From NCBI RefSeq assembly GCF_014197105.1, contig NZ_JACIEV010000002.1, positions 62,001 to 126,000 on the forward strand: DNA of 64,000 nucleotides. The letters are read 5' to 3'. Positions 58,094 to 64,000 of the stretch are shown here, one piece after another (within the stretch, counting starts at the first letter, position 1; every line of letters begins with the position of its first letter). The position numbers and the translations under genes are program-made. The notes below the pieces were generated by a model, which saw only the letters and a program-made list of their open reading frames with translations, was not told where the DNA came from and made no database searches. Origin of the DNA: Sphingomonas jinjuensis. Lineage in GTDB: Bacteria; Pseudomonadota; Alphaproteobacteria; Sphingomonadales; Sphingomonadaceae.

Positions 58094-58644
58094 GCCGGCC
58101 ACCCGCCGTCGACGTCGATCGCCTCGACCGCATCGACGCTGGTCGCCGCACGTACCGCAGTGACCAGCGCCTTGGCGTGGTTCCTCACGGCATTGATCCG
58201 GGCCGCGACCGCGATCCCGACACCCAGCGTGCCGGCCGCATCGAGCACCTCTTCCCTCTCCTCGTCGCCGTCGATGAAGGTGAACGCCTGGCGAAAGCCG
58301 GTCGCGTTGAAGCTGATCGACGTGAGCGCCAGGACGTGCGCGGCAATGATCAGCTCGCGCGAGCCGGCGTCGGTCTTCGCGCGTCCGCTCGGCGTGTCGG
58401 CGCCGGCCGCCGCGACCGCCGCGCTGCGCTGGTCGATCCGCGCCAGCGCCAGCGCCTGCGCCTCGGTCAGCAGCGCGGCCGGCTGCGGGCCGATGGCCGG
58501 GTCACCATCAACGTCAGCGGGCTCGCCGCCGTCGTTGAACAGGATCCGCCAGTCGTTGCCCCAGGGCACGACCGCGACGACGACGCGCGGGGCGGTGAAG
58601 GCGTCGGGCGACCAGAAGTCGCCGATCTCGGGCAGGTCGATCAT
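58090..58644 (-). CDS. Hypothetical phage tail-region protein, 184 aa
   Basis: This 184-residue protein starts MIDLPEIGDFWSPDAFTAPR. It has a long helical C-terminal half (AGSRELIIAAHVLALTSISF, GIAVAARINAVRNHAKALVT). It follows the fibre gene with an ATGA overlap. The position suits a fibre-assembly or chaperone function, which is inferred only. Confidence 0.6.
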   Translation of the reverse strand: MIDLPEIGDFWSPDAFTAPRVVVAVVPWGNDWRILFNDGGEPADVDGDPAIGPQPAALLTEAQALALARIDQRSAAVAAAGADTPSGRAKTDAGSRELIIAAHVLALTSISFNATGFRQAFTFIDGDEEREEVLDAAGTLGVGIAVAARINAVRNHAKALVTAVRAATSVDAVEAIDVDGGWPA

Positions 58645-61148
58645 GCTTCCTCCACGCCGAGGAGCGTCGTGCCGGCGGCGATCGTCATGGCGACGGTGCC
58701 GACGTTCTCGATCGCGAAGCGCACCACGTTGGTGACCCGGCAAATCCCGCTGGTGATGTAGAGGTCGGTCGCCGAGGGCTGTCGCGCCGGAAAATAGGTG
58801 CGGAACGTCATCCCCACCGTCGCGCCCGGGCAGGGCACGTCATGCGGTACCGCCTGGCCGGGCTGGATGACTTCCTGCTGATCGGACACGTAGGTCGCGA
58901 CGACACCGCGCACCGGCGCGGGCGGATTGAAGTTGCCGGCGCTGGGCGGCTGGCCGTCGGGGAAGCGGTTGCCGCTCTTTTCGCTCCTCGGCGAGATCGT
59001 GCCGATCTGGTTGCCCATCGCGGCGAAGGCGGCGACGCGCTGATCGGGATCGCTGACCCGGTTGTCGTTGAGCCGCAGCTCGACGTCGCCCTTGCGCCCG
59101 ATGACGAGGACGCTCGCCCGCGTCTGGCGCAGGCCGCAGTCGACCAGCTCGTTGCGGCTGAACGAGCAGTCGATCGTCGTGTCGTCGTGGAGTAGCACCG
59201 CGCCGGTCTCGAGCCCGCCGCGCAGCCAGCGGTTCTCGTCGATCGTGACGCGCCGGTTGGCGTAGCCCTCGAGGTTGCCGAGCAGGATCGCGTCGACATC
59301 CTGGTGCTGGTTGCCCCGGTAATCGAGCCCGCACGCGCCGCGCAGCCGCATCGGCTTGCTGACGCGGCGCAAGTGGTTGTCGCGGACGAGGATGTTGTGG
59401 TCGCTCTTTTCCGCGCCGATCGTCGCCGGCGTCACCCCGCCGTTGACGTCGAAGCCGAGCACGCCGTCCTCGATCGTGTTGCCCTGCATCAGCACGTCGA
59501 GCCCCGCCGAATAGTGGTCCGGCGGCCCGAGGTTCATCGTCATCGCCGAGCCGGTGAAGTCGCGGAAGCGGTTGAACAGCAGCTTGATTGCCGCCGCCTG
59601 GTCGCTGCCGGTCGTGCGTAGCGGCTCGACGTCGATCGGCCCCGGCATCCCGGGCAGCGTCATCCGGAGGAAGGTGCAGAACGCCACCCACATGCCCGCG
59701 ATGCTCTCCGCCGAGATCGCGTTGCGGTTCTGCTTCAGGATGCCGTCGAACAGGCAGCCGACGACGCGCAGGTCGAAGTTCTGCGCCGTGTCGGTGGGCT
59801 TGAAGCCGTGCGCGTCGTAGATCGCGTCGCCCTGCCAGCCGTAGAAGCCGCAGTGGTCGAAGGTGAGCCCGGTCACCCCGGCGAAGGCGACCAGGTGGTT
59901 GTTTTCGGCGAAGCCAAGCGCCTCGACCGCACCGTAAAAGCCGACCCGCCGCGCGCCGATGTTGGTGAGGTTGTCCTTGGGATCGCCCGACAGGCTGTTG
60001 GCCATCAACGCGTAGCCGAGGCCGCGGTTGTAGATCCGGCTGACGCGTGGCCCGTCGCCCTCCAGGAACGTGTCGCTGCGCACGTTGCCGCGCGACGAGA
60101 TCAGCGCATCGAAGCCGCCGGCCGCCGCCTCGGGGTTGGTCCAGGCGTTGCAAGCGAGGAGATAGTCGCCGCTCTTGTCGAGCCCGCCGAGCCGCGTCCC
60201 CGGCAGCCGGATGCGCCGGTAACCATCGTCCATCAGCGAGGCGAGCGCGTTGTTGTGGTCGTCGTCGTTCGACTGGCGCGCATCGTCGAGCGCGATCCCC
60301 TCGCGCAGCTTCTGCCGCGCGCTCTTGCCTATCGAAAAGAACAGCCGGTCGAGCCCCGTCGCGGGGTCGGCGCCGACCAGCTTGAAGCTGTGGACGGTCA
60401 GCACGTCGCCGGCGTCGGCGCCGACGGTGAGGACGATCGGCGCGGCGCCGCCGGGCGCGCTGAAGTCGATCGGGACCAGGCCCTGACCGTTCAATTCGAT
60501 GACCGCAGCGTCGTCGTACGCGAAGCCGAACTGGCTGAAGTCGCCAACCGCGGGAAAGCGCGTCTGGCCCTGCGTCGCGGTGATGTCGATCCGGCCGGGG
60601 GGCGCCGCGTCCTGGCCACGCGGTCCGGCGCCCGGGCCGATCTGCACCGCCAGCGTTGCCGCGCCGATCTGGAACGTCGCCACCGCCGTGCCGAAGTCCG
60701 GCCTCGGCCGCGGCATCCCGCCGACGTCGCCACCTGCCGGTGCGCCGCCGGCGCCGGTCACCGCGGCGAGCACCCAGAACTCGCCCTCGAGCCATACCGC
60801 CTTTTCGCCGCCGACCGGCGTCACCTGAAGATCATAGGCGAGGACCGCGTCGCCGCCGATCTCCGCCGGTGCGCCGAGCCCGCGCATCGTCGCCTCGAGG
60901 ACGCGGATCTGGACCGTCGTGCGAAAGCGCCTGCCCTCCGTCTCGACGCGCAGGATCGTGATCCCCTCGAGCGCGGCGCTGCCCACGGCCTGCAGATCGA
61001 CTAGCGGCGCACCCGGGGCGCCCGGCGTCGCGCGCACCTGGAGCCGCATCGCCGCCCCGCTCAAGTCGGTCGGCCCGGTGAAGACGATCGTCTTCACCAG
61101 GTCCTGATAGCGCCGCCCGCCGAGCGGGAGACGCGCCACCTGGTCCAT
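58641..61148 (-). CDS. Phage tail fibre/spike with right-handed beta-helix
   Basis: This 835-residue protein is the largest of the tail group visible here. Residues ~1-110 form a beta-rich attachment domain (KTIVFTGPTDLSGAAMRLQV). A central region with GLTFDHCGFYGWQGDAIYDA, RVVGCLFDGILKQNRNAISA and NILVRDNHLRRVSKPMRLRG is the Asn/Asp-rich repeat pattern of pectate-lyase-like beta-helices. A C-terminal domain follows. Such spikes bind or cleave host polysaccharide. It lies directly after the tip-attachment protein gene. Confidence 0.82.
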   Translation of the reverse strand: MDQVARLPLGGRRYQDLVKTIVFTGPTDLSGAAMRLQVRATPGAPGAPLVDLQAVGSAALEGITILRVETEGRRFRTTVQIRVLEATMRGLGAPAEIGGDAVLAYDLQVTPVGGEKAVWLEGEFWVLAAVTGAGGAPAGGDVGGMPRPRPDFGTAVATFQIGAATLAVQIGPGAGPRGQDAAPPGRIDITATQGQTRFPAVGDFSQFGFAYDDAAVIELNGQGLVPIDFSAPGGAAPIVLTVGADAGDVLTVHSFKLVGADPATGLDRLFFSIGKSARQKLREGIALDDARQSNDDDHNNALASLMDDGYRRIRLPGTRLGGLDKSGDYLLACNAWTNPEAAAGGFDALISSRGNVRSDTFLEGDGPRVSRIYNRGLGYALMANSLSGDPKDNLTNIGARRVGFYGAVEALGFAENNHLVAFAGVTGLTFDHCGFYGWQGDAIYDAHGFKPTDTAQNFDLRVVGCLFDGILKQNRNAISAESIAGMWVAFCTFLRMTLPGMPGPIDVEPLRTTGSDQAAAIKLLFNRFRDFTGSAMTMNLGPPDHYSAGLDVLMQGNTIEDGVLGFDVNGGVTPATIGAEKSDHNILVRDNHLRRVSKPMRLRGACGLDYRGNQHQDVDAILLGNLEGYANRRVTIDENRWLRGGLETGAVLLHDDTTIDCSFSRNELVDCGLRQTRASVLVIGRKGDVELRLNDNRVSDPDQRVAAFAAMGNQIGTISPRSEKSGNRFPDGQPPSAGNFNPPAPVRGVVATYVSDQQEVIQPGQAVPHDVPCPGATVGMTFRTYFPARQPSATDLYITSGICRVTNVVRFAIENVGTVAMTIAAGTTLLGVEEA

Positions 61149-61163
61149 CGATGTGCTCCGGTT

Positions 61164-62792
61164 TTAGGGCTGCTGCTCTTCGAGCGCGTGGACGCGCTGG
61201 CGCAGGTCGTTGATCTCGGCGGCGTTGCCCTGGCTCGAGGCGCGCGAAGCGAAGGTGTCGAGGTAGGCGTCGTCGGGCGCCGCCTGCTGGACGACGACGG
61301 CGCCGTCGGTGCCCTCGTCGCCCGGGTTCCACGCGTAGACCTCGGGCGCGACCTGGCGGAGCGTGAAGGCGGTCTGCCACGACGCGTCGCCCTGGTACGC
61401 CTCGATCCGGAAGATCAGCCGCTGCCCCCGCGTTCGGCGCGCCGACGTGTAGGCGATCCAGTCGCCCTCCTCGAGTTCGCAGAACCGCGGCCCCAGCGAG
61501 AAGCCGCCGGTCGCGGTCAGCCGCCCCAGCCGCCGCGCGATCTCGGCGCAACGCTGCGCCTGGGTGCCGCTGGTCACGTAGTCGAGCGCCAGCTTGCGTT
61601 CGCGCGGGCGCCCATCCTCCAGGATGTCGGCGTGGACCCGGCGCACCGGCGCCGCGTGCTTCTTCCACTGCTGGGCCGGCTCGACGTAGGTGCCGACGAC
61701 GGTGTTGCACCACTCCTCGTCCGATTCCGACCGGTAGAGGCTAAACGTCACCTTCTTGCCGACGAGGATGTCGTCGTCGGTGATCTCGGCGACGACCGCG
61801 CGCGCCTGGCCTGGCTCGATCTCGACCGAGCCCTCGGGCTGGGTGATGATGCCGCCGCACGCCGCGGCGAATTTCAGCTCGACGTCGACCGCGGCCTCGT
61901 CGCTGGCGATCGCCGCCGCGACCCGGTAGCGGCGCTCGCTCCCGCCCAGCTTCAGCGCGACCAGCTCGTCGCACAGGTTCGCCGGCGCGGCGACACGCTC
62001 GGGCGGTGCCTCGGCCGGGTTCAGCCCACGGCCGACGAGCAGCTGCTCGGGCCGGTCGACCTGGTCGCGCGCGAAGATCCCGCGCACCCAATTGTAGCGG
62101 CACACCGCGAGGTTGTCGGTCCAGGTCCAGGTCGCGGGATTGGCCCAGCGCTGCGGCCCCGCGCCGCCGGCGACGGTGTCGTCGAGCCGCGGGTCGTAAC
62201 AGCGCTTGCCCTTCACCCGCCACTGGAACGACGGGCGCCCGCCCGGCCACACCGGATGCTCCGCCTCGGGATCGTCGGCCTTGTAGGCGACGACGACGTA
62301 GGCGACGCCGGCCAGGCGATCGGCCGCCGACCAGCTGCCGTGCGCGACCAGCGTCGGATCCGCCGCGGCGTTGGCGCTGCCGTCGTACCAGCGCACGACC
62401 AGCTGGCCGTTGTAGCCCGCGACCGGGCCGTTGCCGGCGAAGGGCACGTAGACGTCGCCGAGGTAGAAACCGACCAGCGCCTCGCAGCGGTGGTCGGCGA
62501 TCGCGATCGGCAGGACTTCCCAGTCGGTGCCGAACTCGCCGCCGTAGTTGAACCCGTCGAGCAGCGAGCCGCCGACGACGACGTCGCCGAACACCGCCAT
62601 CCGCGGCTGCTCGCCGAGCTGGAGGTTGGCCGACGACACCTGCCGGTCCTGCTTGGGACCGGTGCCGACGATCAGCTCGGTCGCCGCCGACAGCGTCAGC
62701 GACGCGCCGGCCGAGACCAGGAACGGGCTGCCGGTGACGGCGCCGGCGATGATCAGCGCGACGCCGATGACGCCGCGAACGACGGCGCTCAT
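61164..62792 (-). CDS. Phage tail tip (host-specificity J-like) protein
   Basis: This 542-residue protein has an N-terminal hydrophobic stretch (GVIGVALIIAGAVTGSPFLV) followed by a domain with ADHRCEALVGFYLGDVYVPF and RPSFQWRVKGKRCYDPRLDD and VRGIFARDQ. These residues match central tail-tip proteins of siphophages. The C terminus ends in a coiled coil (EINDLRQRVHALEEQQ). The fibre gene follows 15 bp downstream. Confidence 0.75.
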   Translation of the reverse strand: MSAVVRGVIGVALIIAGAVTGSPFLVSAGASLTLSAATELIVGTGPKQDRQVSSANLQLGEQPRMAVFGDVVVGGSLLDGFNYGGEFGTDWEVLPIAIADHRCEALVGFYLGDVYVPFAGNGPVAGYNGQLVVRWYDGSANAAADPTLVAHGSWSAADRLAGVAYVVVAYKADDPEAEHPVWPGGRPSFQWRVKGKRCYDPRLDDTVAGGAGPQRWANPATWTWTDNLAVCRYNWVRGIFARDQVDRPEQLLVGRGLNPAEAPPERVAAPANLCDELVALKLGGSERRYRVAAAIASDEAAVDVELKFAAACGGIITQPEGSVEIEPGQARAVVAEITDDDILVGKKVTFSLYRSESDEEWCNTVVGTYVEPAQQWKKHAAPVRRVHADILEDGRPRERKLALDYVTSGTQAQRCAEIARRLGRLTATGGFSLGPRFCELEEGDWIAYTSARRTRGQRLIFRIEAYQGDASWQTAFTLRQVAPEVYAWNPGDEGTDGAVVVQQAAPDDAYLDTFASRASSQGNAAEINDLRQRVHALEEQQP

Positions 62793-63190
62793 CCCGGCAG
62801 GATCGACCAGGCGGCGATCGCGGCGGATCGCGGCAGGCGCTTGAGGCCTCGCGGCCCCGGGCCGACCAGCGTCGCGCCCTCGACCAGCATCAGGCTGACG
62901 CCGAAGCGCGCGTCGGCGATGCCGGCAACGTCGCCGCGCGCCGCCAGCGCCGGCGCGATCCGCCGCAGCCGCTCGTCGAGCGCCCGCTCGAGCCCGCCGA
63001 GCCGGCCGATCACCACCGCCGCCTCGCGCTCGCTCGCCCAGGCGACCCCCGGCAGCGCGTCGCGCCCGGTCTGCGCGGCGATCGCCGCCAGCACCAGCCC
63101 GACGCAGTCGTTGGCGTCCCGCCCCCAGGCGAACGGCACCGCCAGCCGCGCGGCGAGCAGCCGGCCGAGTGCGTCGAGGTCGCGGATCAC
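62789..63190 (-). CDS. Phage tail-assembly NlpC/P60-like or DUF6950-type protein, 133 aa
   Basis: This 133-residue protein contains FAWGRDANDCVGLVLAAIAA, a Cys placed as in NlpC/P60-like tail peptidases, and GLVLAAIAAQTG with a hydrophobic helix. A later His for a full catalytic dyad was not identified, so the peptidase may be inactive or of another type. GTG 63190 overlaps the upstream stop (GTGA). It sits before the tail-tip gene, as in many siphophages. Confidence 0.65.
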   Translation of the reverse strand: MIRDLDALGRLLAARLAVPFAWGRDANDCVGLVLAAIAAQTGRDALPGVAWASEREAAVVIGRLGGLERALDERLRRIAPALAARGDVAGIADARFGVSLMLVEGATLVGPGPRGLKRLPRSAAIAAWSILPG

Positions 63191-63777
63191 GACTGCAGCG
63201 CCGCGGTCGCCGTCGCGGGCGGCTTGCCGCCCCAGTAAAGCATCTTCTGGCCGGCGTAGGACACGTGCTTCATCCCCCCGTCGGACGGATCGATCAGCCG
63301 CTGGTCGGCGTCGCTGCGCTGGCGCGCGCCCCTGCGGCGAAGTCCGCGCGCGGCGCCCTCGATCATCGCTTTGATGACGGCGACGCCGCCGACTTCCTCT
63401 TCGGTCACCAGCTGGTCGAGCCGGCCGCGGCGGTGGACGTGGACGTCGAGCAGCCTGGTGCCCGAACCGTCGAAGATCAGCCGGCGCAGCACCACCGCGG
63501 CGTCGATCACCTCGTCGGCGTCGAGCAGCGGCAGCAGCGCCGGGTCGACGCCCGACAGCTCGAGCGTGTAGTTCTGCGCAGCGGCGCCGAGCCCCGCGCC
63601 GTAGAATTGCGCCTGGCCGCGATCGCCGACGCCGAGGTATTCGTGGCCGTCGATCGCGATCGGCCACGGCCCGCCCCAGACGCGCACCGCCGGCGTGCCG
63701 AGGATCTCGACCGCGCCGACGCAGATCGCCGTCCCCGCCTCGATCGCGGCCATCGCCGCGTCGCTGTAGCTCTTCAC
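63187..63777 (-). CDS. Phage tail-associated hypothetical protein, 196 aa
   Basis: This 196-residue protein reads MKSYSDAAMAAIEAGTAICV, VRVWGGPWPIAIDGHEYLGV, and ends with GLRRRGARQRSDADQRLIDP. This pattern resembles DUF2163-type or other minor tail proteins of alphaproteobacterial phages and gene-transfer-agent-like particles; the exact family is not certain. ATGA coupling joins it to the partial gene upstream. Confidence 0.65.
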   Translation of the reverse strand: MKSYSDAAMAAIEAGTAICVGAVEILGTPAVRVWGGPWPIAIDGHEYLGVGDRGQAQFYGAGLGAAAQNYTLELSGVDPALLPLLDADEVIDAAVVLRRLIFDGSGTRLLDVHVHRRGRLDQLVTEEEVGGVAVIKAMIEGAARGLRRRGARQRSDADQRLIDPSDGGMKHVSYAGQKMLYWGGKPPATATAALQS

Positions 63778-64000
63778 GCGATCACGTCCTGGATCGCGAC
63801 GATCGTGCTGCCGCTGGCGTAGACGCCGATCGCCGAACCGGCGAGCTTGGTCTCGCCCGGCACCAGCCGCATCAGGCAGCCCGCGCGGGTGAGCGACACC
63901 GCGGCGCCATGCGGCACGATCGGCGGCACCGGCGGCTCCACGGCGAATTGGGCCGATCCGCCGACGCCTGCCTGGACCGTTTCCACCGCCCGCGTCAGCG
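63774..64000 (-). CDS. Phage hypothetical protein, C-terminal part (cut by window edge)
   Basis: Only the last ~75 codons are present; the frame is open to the window end. Visible sequence includes LTRAVETVQAGVGGSAQFAV and VPPIVPHGAAVSLTRAGCLM, ending IVAIQDVIA. No family was recognised. It lies upstream of the minor-tail gene with ATGA coupling and is part of the same leftward late operon, which therefore continues beyond the window. Confidence 0.55.
   Translation of the reverse strand, partial: LTRAVETVQAGVGGSAQFAVEPPVPPIVPHGAAVSLTRAGCLMRLVPGETKLAGSAIGVYASGSTIVAIQDVIA

Larger units (their letters stand above)
45900..64000. mobile_element. Integrated prophage-like element (incomplete, runs past the window end)
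   Basis: The region joins a P4-type integrase and a Rep-like HTH gene at one end, A/T-richer cargo in the middle, and a leftward tail-to-lysis late operon. Gene order tail tip, fibre, SGNH hydrolase, DUF2778, holin-like, spanins is that of a siphophage. Head, packaging and most tail genes must lie beyond 64000. The left limit is approximate, as no attachment site could be identified. Confidence 0.8.

Noticed and set aside
61188..63374. 728-codon plus-strand frame opposite the phage tail genes
   Set aside because: Covers several coupled, motif-bearing minus-strand genes; translation is Arg/Asp-rich shadow sequence.

Overview
The window is about 64 kb of high-GC DNA from an alphaproteobacterium, most probably Sphingomonas or a close sphingomonad. 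Pointers are the chpT phosphotransferase next to a che cluster, RpoH with the box QKKLFFNLR, tandem cysteine desulfurases beside a ferredoxin, an exosortase-A-type ligase/decarboxylase/ACP trio, a large TonB-dependent receptor, and dispersed palindromic repeats. Genes are tightly packed, and many neighbours overlap by ATGA, GTGA or TGATG. These are inferences from recognisable families; no database search was possible.

Chromosomal part, 1 to about 45.7 kb. It opens with the 5' part of dnaE, an HdeD-like membrane protein, and a leftward run of lolC-lolD-GNAT-glutathione peroxidase. A TonB-dependent receptor, an Hsp20 gene with a sigma32-type promoter, pyrG and secG follow. A DUF924 gene diverges from mtaB, which leads into ftsY and yciB; sodB faces them. 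At 14.4-18.6 kb lies a phage-shock locus: pspF, a sigma54 promoter, a 47-aa ORF, pspA, pspB, pspC, then five further small proteins that each combine one membrane segment with the PspB-type coiled coil. This expansion is the most unusual chromosomal feature. Next come sufE, a ferredoxin-like and a J-domain protein, a periplasmic protein with two TonB-C-like domains, RNase P RNA, an amidase, a chemotaxis cluster (cheA-cheW-cheY-cheB-cheR) beside chpT, a JAMM peptidase, rluD and rpoH. Further on are a ferredoxin with two cysteine desulfurases, hydrolases, a PLP dehydratase, a polyamine pair (ornithine/lysine-type decarboxylase plus DHS-like homospermidine synthase), the exosortase-A-associated genes and trxB.

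Mobile part, about 45.9 kb to the window end. A HTH/Rep-like gene and a P4-type tyrosine integrase mark one end of an integrated element. Behind them are an SRAP protein and more A/T-rich cargo: a two-gene lipoprotein operon, a decayed ORF, a zinc-ribbon-like protein, a 24-aa cationic ORF, an XRE-type HTH fused to a nuclease-like domain, and a secreted Gly-rich protein. From 64.0 down to 52.95 kb a leftward phage late operon encodes tail proteins, a beta-helix fibre, an SGNH hydrolase, a DUF2778/L,D-transpeptidase-like lysis candidate, a holin-like protein and an overlapping Rz/Rz1 spanin pair. The element continues past the window edge. Neither attachment site was located.

Three families of dispersed palindromic repeats sit mostly between genes. 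One copy of a fourth family lies in frame inside mtaB, adding about 28 residues to its TRAM domain.
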